From Silene conica (taxonomy: Eukaryota; Streptophyta; Magnoliopsida; Caryophyllales; Caryophyllaceae), in NCBI GenBank assembly GCA_029255685.2, contig CM055313.2, positions 74,192,641-74,256,640 on the forward strand: DNA of 64,000 bases, written 5' to 3'. Position 1 is the first letter of the stretch. Every line of letters starts with the position of its first letter. A program made the translations under genes and the position numbers. The notes beneath the pieces were generated by a model. The model searched no databases. It was not told where the DNA came from and saw only the letters and a list, made by a program, of their open reading frames with translations. Shown here piece after piece: positions 31,701 through 43,000 of the stretch.

Positions 31701-33032
31701 TTTTTAAGATCGGGTAATATATTAGATATTAATAGGACTAGCTCATAATATTGGCAATTTTTTTTTGTGATTGAATAAGTTAAAATTGAGTAAAATAAAT
31801 GAATGATATGGTCTTAAAATGATGATGAATAGTAAAATAGAAAAACTGGCACTACAGTGGTGATATTATAGAAGTGGTGAGATTGACAACTAAGAATGTG
31901 AGGCTGAGAAGGTGAGGGGTGACTGAAAGACTTGACAAATATGGAAAAAAAAAATGTATTTTTTGGTTATATGTATAAGTGTATAATTGTATAAGGTGGG
32001 TATGGTCTGTAACGGGTAAATAAGACTCAGAAGTTTGATCTATTATATATCGCTTAAGTGATCTATGGAATATTTCACATAATTAACTTATAATTTATTC
32101 TATTTGAAAGTATATATGTTAGTGATGCACATCTTCCTTAAGACGGTCTTAAAGAAAATGAATACATGTTAATGTATTATAATTAAAAACGACAACTTAA
32201 TGATAAAATGTTATAATTAAAGTCAATTTTTAGCAAAAAATAATGATAACACTTGTTTTAGGGAATTTTTGCATTTTATAGTGAAATTGCACATATTTGT
32301 CTGTTATATTTCAGAAGAAAAAAAGGTTGCTTGAAACAGAAATTTAATTATGTTGCCGAAAAAAAAAAAAGAATTTATCATATTAGAGTGTTACCTATGA
32401 ATATAGCTGCCAAACGTGCAAAATCGGTCCGACCAGATAAGTGTGATTCGAACTTGACCAGTTAAACTCAAATTAACTCAACTTAAAATGACCCTAAATC
32501 GGTCAATCTGGACCTGAAACGACCCAAACGACTCAAAATGATTGGGCTCAATGACCTGATCCGAGGCGACCAACCCTAAATATGACCCGGTAATTATTGA
32601 CCTGAAAATGATCTACCTGAATAACTAATCTGCCAAGTTTACCTATAAACATATAATTATCATCTTAAATCAAGTTATATTGGGTCGAGTCAAAATACAA
32701 GTAAGGAAGTGTCAAAAAACCTGGAAATACTCGAATAACCTATTGAGGTTTAAGAGTTTAACTATCGTCAAATATCAGATTATATGGGTCATATCACTAT
32801 ACCCGTAATGCATTAAATTTTACATTAATATTAATGATCATCACAAAAATTAACTTCATTTGGTTTTTATCATTTTTTAGTGAGCCTCTCGATCGATTAC
32901 TATGTCAAAGAACAACTCACAATTTAGCTATCAAACAAACAATTCATACTTCAACGGGTACTCAAACAGGTGAATTTAACGCTTCTTACGACGTTTAAAG
33001 ACTTCTATTTGCAAATATAAATTGAATATAAC
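31701..33032. other. AT-rich intergenic DNA
   Basis: No gene. 32400-32830 is rich in AACTCAAA/GACCC/GGGTCA words of the kind found in decayed MITEs, without definable ends. Confidence 0.5.
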
Positions 33033-33706
33033 TAAAGCTCCGTTTGACAATGCATTTCCGCTACCTGATTTGCCTAAGGTGGCTCTTTTGCCAAAATAAT
33101 CAGGTACATTATTTTTTTTGGAGTGTTTGACAACTACCTTTTTTGAGTAAAATATGTATCTGGCATAAAATGCTACCTCATGTAGCATTTGAGAAATCAG
33201 GGTACCTGATTTATTTTTACTTACCTATTTACCCTCAGATTTTATAACGTCAATTAACAAAAACCAAGCTCAATACAAAACCCTAATTAATATTTTTTTG
33301 TGTATGAGTTTAATAGAGAACTAATTTGTATCGATAAAGTATATTTTCGAGGATATATTGTATGAATTTTTTTACCTAATCGTTATATATTAATTATTGG
33401 TCTCATTATATTTCAAATATATTGAAAAAACTTCATTATGACGTAATACTAGCAACGCCAACGACAATAACACAAGAATATAGTAAAATTGTAAAAGATA
33501 TTATTAATAAACCATGTCCTTTTACGTCATTTTGTTAAGTATCAGCTACTTTTTCCGCTAGTTTTCAAACAGTTTTAACAAAAATCGGCTACCTTATCAG
33601 GTCTTAATTTTCAGCTACATTTTCAGGTTTCAGGTACCTTTCAGGTTTCAATTACCTTTTTAGATTTCATCTACCTTTTCAGGTAATTTTGCCGAACGAA
33701 GCCTAA
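33033..33706. mobile_element. Tourist-like (PIF/Harbinger) MITE candidate
   Basis: 33036-33703 flanked by TAA on both sides. The left end AGCTCCGTTTGACAATGC and inverted right end GGCTTCGTTCGGCAAAAT are imperfectly complementary. The interior contains repeated CAGGTACCTTT-like words. No transposase. Confidence 0.55.
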
Positions 33707-33770
33707 CTACAAAACTTAATAATATTTTTTGAATAGAATTATTAGAATAATAATCCTTAAATTGCATACC

Positions 33771-33790
33771 TGTAATTTGCACGGGTTAAA
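33771..33790 (+). other. Degenerate Helitron-like 3' hairpin
   Basis: ACCTGTAATTTGCACGGGT is an imperfect version of the CCCGTGCA...TGCACGGG hairpin near Helitron 3' ends. No CTRR follows. Confidence 0.3.
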
Positions 33791-34052
33791 AATTATTGAG
33801 TTAAATATCGGTTGTGAAATTGTTATTTTCTTTAATTAGTAAGTCTTTCTTAAAACGGGTATTATCCGTTTTAAGCTTAAGACGATTAGATAGGTCAAAT
33901 ACCACCAGGCCAAGTCGGGTTATAAAGACAAAAAAGTCGTCGTTTTTAGGTGACAAGTAGGGTGATTTGGTATATATTTGACCCGTCTTACGGTTAAGAC
34001 GGATCATGATGGTTTGAAATGAGAAATTGCGTTCTTTAATATTCTTATCTAA

Positions 34053-34081
34053 AAACCGCGCATTTACGCGGGATTTAAACT
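34053..34081 (+). other. Helitron-like 3' hairpin
   Basis: CCGCGCATTTACGCGGG followed by ATTTAAACTAC: a stable hairpin plus a CTAC that may be a mutated CTAG terminus. It probably marks the end of an old Helitron. Confidence 0.45.
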
Positions 34082-34499
34082 ACTTAGCACATAATCATTA
34101 TGATTATCTTCTCTAACATAGCCATAACAGAAAATAATCACTCTGATTTTATGTCTAAGTGAGTTTAGTTGAATATCTGTAAAATTTAGACTTAATGCTC
34201 CATATGATATGATGCAATATGTTGAGATATTACCTTGACTTTCAAATATACTAAGAAATCCTCTGAAAAATAATGTGCAATTAATATCATTAAAGTCATT
34301 TAAAAAAAACAATTTCATAGGAGTATAAATGTGATTGTCAAAATAATTAAAAAACGATAATCAAAAGAAAAATGAGTGTTAAAATATGAAAATGAAACAG
34401 GCCGTCTCTGAAATGTCGGTATAAATTTAAATGTTATTTTGGTATAAGATTTATTTTTTAATATTACGGAAATATTTATAGTTTATTTGTTTCATATTA

Positions 34500-34583
34500 T
34501 TATACAAACATAACGTATATGTTCTATTAATATGTTTTCTATTATACAAACATAACGTATATGGTCTATTAATATGTTTTTCT
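34500..34583 (+). repeat. 42-bp tandem duplication
   Basis: Two adjacent copies (34500-34541, 34542-34583) containing CAAACATAACGTATATG, differing at about one base. The remainder of 34082-34992 holds nothing else that I can support. Confidence 0.9.
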
Positions 34584-34992
34584 CGACTAAAAGTGTAGTT
34601 ATGGAGAATCAAACTTGAGATACATGAACATGGAATGCTAAAACATCACAAGTTAAACCATTATGTCATTCTACATTTAATGAATAGTAACCTCACTAAT
34701 TAATATATATTCTTAATTTAACTTTATTGAGCCTTCAAAAATTGGGGGCCGTGTGCGACCGCGCGGCCCGCACACCCCAATAGCCGGCCCTGAAATGAAA
34801 TATAATGAGAAGATAATTTTTATATAAAACCATTTTAAATAAGTATTATTGTAAAATCAAGTAATTATTTACCTAAAAAATCTATTAAAATAAATCTCAC
34901 AAACATTAATTAAGTTCTTTCCTTATATAATTTTACAATCTCATATTTTCATATGGTAACTAAACCGTTTTACAAAAGAATTATGGCAGGAG

Positions 34993-34999
34993 TATAAAT
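34993..34999 (+). promoter_or_regulatory. TATA box of the S1-like gene
   Basis: TATAAAT, 52 bases before the ATG. Confidence 0.6.
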
Positions 35000-35050
35000 C
35001 AACCTACCAACATTTTCTTAATTTTCATAAGCATAATTATCTCCACCAAA

Positions 35051-35533
35051 ATGACATCAATTAACAAAAAAATTCCTCTAATTTATTTTGTTCTAATCAT
35101 AATTGCCTCATGCATTAGAATCTCAAATAGCATAGGAGATCTTCCAATTCCAGATGATACACACAGTCTTCATGTTGGTAGCAGAGTTCACGACCCATCA
35201 AATCAATTAATCGTTCATTGCAAATATAAAGAGAGTAGAGATCTTGGTGAAAAGAAGGTTGTTTATGGACAAACACTTGATTATGATTTCACCATTGATG
35301 GAAGCAATAAAACTAGTTTTAGTTGTCAATTTAAATTGGGAAAAGATAATGATAGAACTATTGATGCATTTACATTTGATGTTGAAGGTAAAGCATGCAA
35401 TGAAACTAAAAATTATTATTGGAATGGCTTGGCTGATGGTTTGTATTTTACTTGTTTTGATGGATTTGTAGGATATAAAAGATGTGATTGGAATCCTCAA
35501 CTTCCTTGCATTGCTCCATATGCAAATACATAA
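35051..35533 (+). CDS. Plant self-incompatibility S1 family protein (SPH-like)
   Basis: A small secreted protein of 160 residues, intronless as usual for the family. Residues 1 to about 28 form a signal peptide with a hydrophobic core (LIYFVLIIIASC). The mature part has the S1 pattern: VHDPSNQLIVHCKYKE, DLGEKKVVYGQTLDYDF, then FSCQF and a C-terminal CDW. Cysteines at 57, 92, 116, 135, 145 and 153 fit disulphide-bonded S1 folds. Asn86 and Asn117 are possible N-glycosylation sites. In Papaver the founding member is a stigma self-incompatibility determinant. Most homologues are of unknown function and may be peptide-like signals, so no self-incompatibility role can be inferred here. It is a singleton in this window, with a TATA box upstream and AATAAA downstream. 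Confidence 0.9.
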   Translation: MTSINKKIPLIYFVLIIIASCIRISNSIGDLPIPDDTHSLHVGSRVHDPSNQLIVHCKYKESRDLGEKKVVYGQTLDYDFTIDGSNKTSFSCQFKLGKDNDRTIDAFTFDVEGKACNETKNYYWNGLADGLYFTCFDGFVGYKRCDWNPQLPCIAPYANT

Positions 35534-35572
35534 ACATGTCTTCATTGATTTACCTATATTGCTAGGGGAATT

Positions 35573-35578
35573 AATAAA
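35573..35578 (+). terminator. Poly(A) signal of the S1-like gene
   Basis: AATAAA, 40 bases after the stop codon, followed by a TG/T-rich stretch. Confidence 0.5.
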
Positions 35579-35734
35579 AATTGTGTTTTTTATGCATCTT
35601 TTGTTTCATATAATGATGAAGTTTTTTATTTTTGAGATGGGTCTCATTTTTTCCATCATAAAACAGAGAAGTTTCGAAGAGACGTTTTCATTTCTCATTA
35701 AGTTATTGAGAGATCACCTCCTTCCTACTTAATC

Positions 35735-36020
35735 TAGAGCTGACAAATAATGATCCAGCTTAATAACACGACTCACAACACAAACTCGACACGAAATTAG
35801 CGGATTAGTGTTTATACATTTTAACCCATTTAAGTAATTGGGTTGACACGAACTTAACAAAAAAGTTAAATGGGTTGGGTTAGGGTTGGATTATAAAATC
35901 ACCGCAAATAACACATTTAGTCTAAATAAGTTGAAATCAAGTTGGGTCAATATGCTATTTAATCCATATGAAGAATTTGTGATTATATATAGAGCTAGAC
36001 AAAGCTAAAGAAATATACAA
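35735..36020. other. Possible hAT-MITE remnant
   Basis: TAGAGCTGACAAATAATGA at 35735 resembles a hAT-MITE start, followed by ACACGACTCA and GGGTTGGGTTAGGG words. No matching inverted end was found. Confidence 0.3.
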
Positions 36021-36090
36021 ACGGGGTTTTGAAATCCAATATTTGTAGTAGACTACCGCATCACATTTGAAAAAAGGGAGTATTAGGCAT

Positions 36091-36431
36091 TTAGGCCCCG
36101 TTCTTTTGAACTTATTTTTGCTTAACTTAACTTAACTTATTTTTTCTGAATTTTTCTGAACTTAACTTATATTTGCTGAACTTAACTTATTTTTGCTGAA
36201 CTTTTCTGAACTTATTTTTGCTGAACTTAACTTAACTTATTTTTTCTGAACTTAACATATTTTTGCTGAAATAGTCTGAACTTATTTTTGCTGAACTTAA
36301 CTTATTTTTGCTGAACTTTTCTGAACTTATTTTTGCTGAACTTAACTTAACTTATTTTTTCTGAACTTAACTTATTTTTGCTGAACTTAACTTAAATTAA
36401 GCAAAAATAAGTCCAAAAGAACATGACCTTA
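36091..36431. mobile_element. Tourist-like MITE with internal tandem repeats
   Basis: 335 bp (36094-36428) flanked by TTA on both sides. Ends begin GGCCCCGTTCTTTTGAACTT and inverted GGTCATGTTCTTTTGGACTT, then share TATTTTTGCTTAA. The interior is almost entirely repeats of CTGAACTTAACTTATTTTTG. The 3-bp TTA duplication indicates PIF/Harbinger mobilisation. Confidence 0.82.
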
Positions 36432-37083
36432 GTTTTGTATTTCACTCTTTGATTAAATTATCTTTGATGTGTAAAGGTTTGAACATGTCATTTGCCTTAA
36501 TTGGATCATTTTGGGTGAAACAAGACATTCTGATAAAATGGGTTAGAATCTTAAATGGGCTAGGGAAGATAAAATTGAGCTGTTTAAAAATAAATGGGTT
36601 AAACAAGTTGGATTGGGTTATGAAAAGGTTAAATAGATTTGTACAACTCTTTTAAGTAATGGTCGGGTTAGGGTTGCGGGAAATAACGAACCCGACCTAT
36701 CTACTAAATCCAACTCAATCTGTGTTTTTCATAACTCTTGTGTTCTACGGAGTATGTTTTCATGAGTCATTATATGTATTTATCAGTCATGACAATTGGA
36801 ATCATGTTTAGTTCAAATTGTAGTCCGAAGGCATTCGGAGTACATGACGAACTATATTAGTTATTCAAACAGTCACAGAAAAATATGCTAGTAATAATGC
36901 GGCATAGTAGTCTATTTATGTAAAACCGTCTTCAACACATTTATAAACTATACAGTACTAAATTGAGCAAAGGGATAACATTATTGTCAATTTTCATTAA
37001 ACAGGTCGAGATAACGGATCGATAAGCTGCAATGTTATACATACAGTAATGAAATCATGTGAAATGAAGAATGAAAACTTTAG
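36432..37083. other. Spacer between the MITE and the exostosin gene
   Basis: No gene. It includes the 3' flank of the exostosin gene and GGGTTAGGGTTG-type words of an unplaced repeat. Confidence 0.5.
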
Positions 37084-40000
37084 TTACATAATTTGATGAT
37101 TATTAACATGGATATTCAATCTACGAAGCCAAACCGAATGAAGTATCATGTGAAAAAAATCATAACGTTTGGGAGGAGAATTCACTTCAAAATGCTTTCT
37201 AACTTGAATTACCCTTCTATACATCCTCAAGTATTGAGTCGTCGAAATGCTAGATAAGATGCTCTTCAACTTGGGTATATCCTTGACCGACACTTGGACT
37301 GAGAACGACTTCCAATTAAGCACGTCGCTAAATGGGGCTACGTAGTGATCCGAGATGAGAACTGGTACGCATCCCGTGTAGATAGCCTCGACCACTCGAG
37401 GGCTTGCAACCTCGTACCCACTAGGACAAATGCAAAATTTGCTATTCCTTAGCATGTTGTAGTAAGAAACTCCCTTGGGAAGGTATCTGTAGATTCTCAA
37501 GTCGTTGTCCTTGTTTTCCCAATGCTCGAAGAGGATGGGTCTAATAGGGCCATGAAGGCCTCCGGCAAAGAACCCAAGATTGGAACGTCGAGAAGGTGAT
37601 GGACCGCCAATAAAGCCGTGAATTGACCCGGTTTGGAGGTTGATCTCAGGGAAAGAGACATCTTTCTCTGGTCTAAATCCTTCGGATGTGTTCGCATTGC
37701 ACAATACTCGTATAGAGTTTTTGCTTAGGTGAGGATCCGAAAAGGATGCTTCAGGACCCTACAATTTCACACATGAAACAATTCAGCAGATTTTCCATTT
37801 TAACCAAGATAATTTGATGATCAATACTCATATCACACCTAGCATGTCATACGGGCTCCTGGTAGGAGGTGAACAACGCCAAAAGTGAGAGTTACATTTC
37901 TGTTGGAACCTTTATTTGTACATCTATATTTTTAGTTCACACTTGGGCAGTTGGGACTTGGGTGCAAGTGTTGGACGCGAACGTTTGTCGTGTCTCAAGT
38001 ATCACGAGCTCGAAAAATCTCAAAAAAATACTCCCTCCTATTCCATATATTTTTCCCTATTTCCTTATTCGGTTATTCAGGTTTTCTTCCCTATTTCCTT
38101 TTTTTGGAAGGATTTGTGTGGTCTAAATTCAATGGTAGGTGGGCCATTGTGTTTTGTGTGGTCCAAATCATATCCCTTATTTTTGGGGCAAAAATGAAAG
38201 GGGAAGAATATATAGAATAGGAGGGAGTAGTTTTTATTACTACGAAATAAAAGCTGGTTTAAGAGAAAACGATCACACGAACAAAAGTATACTCAATAAT
38301 AAATCAAAGGCATACCCAATCATGGCAAGAAAGCATAAAATGATCAGCTGCGAGGCTGCGATTCCAGTATGGATATTTGCTGGAAATGATGCTGATATAA
38401 TCTCTGACAGTGTGCTTTATAGTACCAAAATCGCGGGAGTCCCGAACATAGACAAATTGAACCATCATTGCTACACTAAAGGGCATGAAGAAAACATGAG
38501 CCTTCTCTGGGTTTCTGGTTCGATATCGATCATTAATTTCCATTTGATGTATGAAGTTGCCCTCGGTGGAATATATGCTCTTACATGGACCATTATGGAA
38601 CACGGGGGGTTCCCCTTCTTCGTAAACATACACCTTAAGTCTTTTTTCCATTTCCAAGTAGCTCCTATATCACCATATTATCATAACCAAAACCATAAAT
38701 ACGATGTGGATATATAAACCTTGTTATAAAATCGGCGTGAAAGATTCAACAACAATCCAAAAGGTATATATTTCAGCAAAAAGAATTCATTTCTCACAAC
38801 ATAACACCTTGTGTATACAAATACTCAATGAAGGTAGAACATTGTACCTATGAAAGGCATTGGCATTCCAATACATTGGACCAGCCGGATTAAAGTCAGG
38901 GTCGCGTGTTTGATTCTTATTATACGTGGCATCCTTTATAGCTGAGCGAGCCCTTTGAAGTCCAGCTTCAAGCCTATCCAAATTTGTCGTGCTCTTCTCT
39001 AGCTTCACCTTTCGTTCAGTAAGAACATGACTTCCATTTAAGATGAGCGGTGACTTATCGTAAGACGTTGGAGCTATGTTCACCCATGATGATGATGAAT
39101 TATCTACAATCTGTTGAATTTTAGATGGTTAGTTTGATATATACACAAGCGCTACAAATTAATCATTCAATCAAAGTGAAACGAGAAGAACAAAAAAATC
39201 TTATAGGACACCAAAACCAGTTCTGTACAATTTAACATGCAACCTAATTATCATGGAATAGCACAAGCATGGGAGGTGCACTGTGTCATTGTACATTGTA
39301 ACGGCCGTAACCAATAGTCTCACACCTTTTTTAAATTTTCTTAATATCCTGTTTCACAAAATTTTAACATCTCTTAGATAGTTTTAGTTCTCTCATTGAT
39401 TAAGGTCTACGATAATGTGATACATACACCCGTTTGACCGGCTTTACTTAAGAAATATTCTTAAGTACACACGAGTTCAATGTAACGCGTTGTCCCATTT
39501 CTCTCATCTGTCAAGGTAATGGCTAATGATCAACCTACATATTTATAACTCCCCTTTATTCCCTCAAATGGACATTTCTAAGCAGATTTCCATCTTTTGG
39601 GTAGTAAGACAAACCATCTAGCTGATTATTCCATTACGATGTACATGTGGGAAATCAGTTAGACTATTTAGCTTGTTAAAGAAGGTGGGCGGGCCGACGA
39701 AAGAATGTTTGTAGAATTTATGTTATGTATTGATTTAGGAAAGCCAGTTAATAATGCATTTGTTACTTTTCAATTTTCATATCGACAATACTACTAGTAC
39801 TACCTTAATTGATTACATGTCTAGTTTCTCCATGGCGTTTAATTGTCCCTCTGATTCTTATTGAAAGGTAACGCTTGCATATGAAAGTACTCAAAGTAAT
39901 ATTGTTTTTACGTTTTAGAATATGTAATCCTTGCATAAGAACGAAGATACTGAAAATCATGGTCTTTCAAACCACCTTGAAAAATTAGGACATCAGTGTC

Positions 40001-43000
40001 TAACGGTGACCATAGACTCATAAAGTCATCGGTCTCGTGAAATTAAAGCGGTGGTAAAGTAAACATTAGTTCACGGAAAGCAAAAAATACTCGGTATATA
40101 TTTAGACCGAAGCAATAGAAAGAGCATTAAGAGGATTCAGAATTCAGAAATGTATCTCATGTCAGAATCAGATAGATTTCAATAATGAGTCGGGTTCGAA
40201 TAGATCATGTGAGTTTCCAAATAAATCAAGTGTAAGAAACAGACTGGAAAGCATAATGGTTTATGATATAAAACCAATAAAGGTATAAAAGAAACAGAAG
40301 TATAACATATTTATTGCAATGAAGGACAGCATTAAATCTTGTATTACTAAGAATGACAAACTTTATTTCTCTGCAAATTCTATTATCCATTTCTCCCTAA
40401 ACAAGGTAAGCATATTCACCTTTAATTTGCCCAAATCAGTTTTTTCTTTTCATTTTTAAATAACCCAAATCAGGTTTCTAAACACACATCAGTCATCAGG
40501 GCCTCAGTGGAGTCTAATGAATGCAATGCAATTTAAGATTTCCGTATCCATACAAGTAGAAAAATGTTTCGAAACACTCACATTTTTGGGTAACAATACT
40601 TCTAAGTAGGTGCGGTGCGGACAATGGCGTCTTTTAGACCTCATACTAGGACAACAAAATAGTAATTACACTAAAATCGACCTCCTACTCTACAAATTCA
40701 CGGAGTGCGAGCGAGAGTTTGAATTTAGAAACGGATAAAATTTAGGGTTGGTTCTAATAGAGTGAAAAGGGTAAAAAAATCTTATCTATATAAACAAAAG
40801 AACATTTCAAGCACTCTAATATATCTAGGTCATCACATACATTTATTTTACAAAAAAATGTGGGACAAAGACAAATAATATGGAATTAATTACTAAAAAA
40901 CCTCTATATTTAGGTTTTGTACGTAAATGTTTACGTCTATAATGAATAATTTACACCGAAAATAATTCAGTCCAAATTTTAACTACAATAATAAATTATA
41001 ACAATTGACTAAAATTAAGTCTAAATTTTAAACTAGCAATAATAAATTACCATAATAATATAAATAAAGTACAAAAAATTATACCACTTATAAAAATCAA
41101 TGTTGAAAAAATCATAGTCTTTGACTAAAGTTTTAGATAAAAAACCATCAATTTATCAAAAAATTTATATACTAAATACTAAATGCAACTATAAATTAAC
41201 GGTAAATGTAAAATATTAGAATTTTGTTTTTAAAAGATAAAAAATAAATTATTGTGCAGGTGATAATATATTCAATTAGATATAATTTTTTGTGTATAAA
41301 TCATTATTGATATTAAATATAACAACTAATGTAGTATAATGAAAATTTTCCAATATTTCGAATGATAGTCAGACTGTTTTAGTTAATTTTATAATTATAT
41401 TTCTTAAATCGTAGTATAAACTTTTAAATTTTGATACTCCGTAATTGTTTTTATTTTATAGCAATATTTACATTTTTAGCTATTTATTATGTTTTATACT
41501 TTGGATTTAATATACTATGTATCATGTGTTAACAAAGTATAAAATATTCATGTATTTTGATTAATATTTTTTAGTGTTAATCATTATATCAATGTTTTTG
41601 AAACATAGCCGTGCAGTTGAAAACTAGTTGAAAAGTTCAATAAATGTCCAAACGTTTCATTATTTAGAGAGATGGCCTCCTAAGTCTGATCCTAACCCAT
41701 CGTTCTCCAAGAGTCCCACTAGTACGAATTTGTCATTTCATGTGATTGTTGGCTAAGTTTTCCGAACAACCTTCTTATTACTCCACCGAGTCCATTACTA
41801 ACCAAGTCACTAGTCGGTCACTACTCGAATTCCTTGAAATAATAATCATTCTACTAGTCTTTTTACAAAGTACTTATGTTGGTGGTTTACATTGGTACAT
41901 TACTTAGTGTACCATATCGTCGATACACTCACAAGTCACATCAACACTAATGAGATGCTAGGCGGACAACAATTTCCACTAATAAGCAAAACCTAAGTGG
42001 AAAAGGACTAATTCTCATTAATTAGGGTGTGTGAAAACGTGATGCACCCAGAATACATAAGTGATAAGTGATAAGACCGAGGGTATCATTTATACCGCGT
42101 AAAAGGGAAAATAAGACCACAAACTGTATTTTTCTAATAGTAGCTCGGAGTTTTATAGAGCAATTGGGAAAATCTCCCTTTCTTAAAAGAATTGATGGTT
42201 TCAAATGGTCTAGATTCGATCTAATGGTCCAACATTTTCCGTCATGAAAATATAGCGAGAAAAGAGAATTGGAAAGAGAAAAATAATATTCCCTTTGTTA
42301 TTTTTTTTTTAGAAGTCGTTTTAGTCAGAAGATTGATGAACTAAGAAAATGTTGGAAATTCTTGTTGTAATAGCTAAATGATATTCGAAAATACCAAAAT
42401 GTAAACATTTCCACCAATCCTATAGCTAAAAGTTCCTTTTTTTTCTAATTAATGGTGTTGAGAAAAATGTTGCGAATATGTAATAAGTACATGGTGAAAC
42501 TGTAAAATTGCCATAAGACTTCGTTTATAGGTAGGTATAATAAAGGCTAGGTCTTGAATAACGACAAAAAATAATTAAAATAAAAAAAAGTAAAGTAAAA
42601 TAAATTATAGGAACTAGTTCCGCTCCAAATGGTCTGAAATGGACATGTTGGAACATGTTTAGGAACTTGGTATTTTCATGTGTTCCCCATACATACTCTA
42701 ATTTAACCAAAAATAATGTCGGAATTCATAGGTCTAACTAGGGCCTAATAAAATAACAAAATCGGGAACTAGGTCTAGTAAGTAGGTTAAAAAGTTTATA
42801 TATTAGTATTTTAATATAGTAACTCGGTCTAGATAGGGCTACAGAAACGACTGATAAACATGGTCTAGATAAAAAATTTTTGATTTTTTCTAGAACGACT
42901 TGTAATACAAAACGGAGGGGAGTATGAAATTACTTCCTCCGTTCTAACGTTTTCACTTAATGAGGTGAGTCTTAAATTTGATTTTTACGAATTTATATTA

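Noticed and set aside
35051-35533. Evidence of a self-incompatibility locus
   Set aside because: S1-like genes are a large family of mostly unknown function; no other S-locus gene is nearby.
38139-38717. 192-residue plus-strand protein
   Set aside because: Antisense of exostosin exon 3; the minus strand has clear family motifs and splice sites.
42913-42960. Another Stowaway MITE
   Set aside because: GGAGGGGAGTA and TACTTCCTCCGTTC look like Stowaway ends, but they face away from each other and no partner ends were found, so only end fragments could be claimed.
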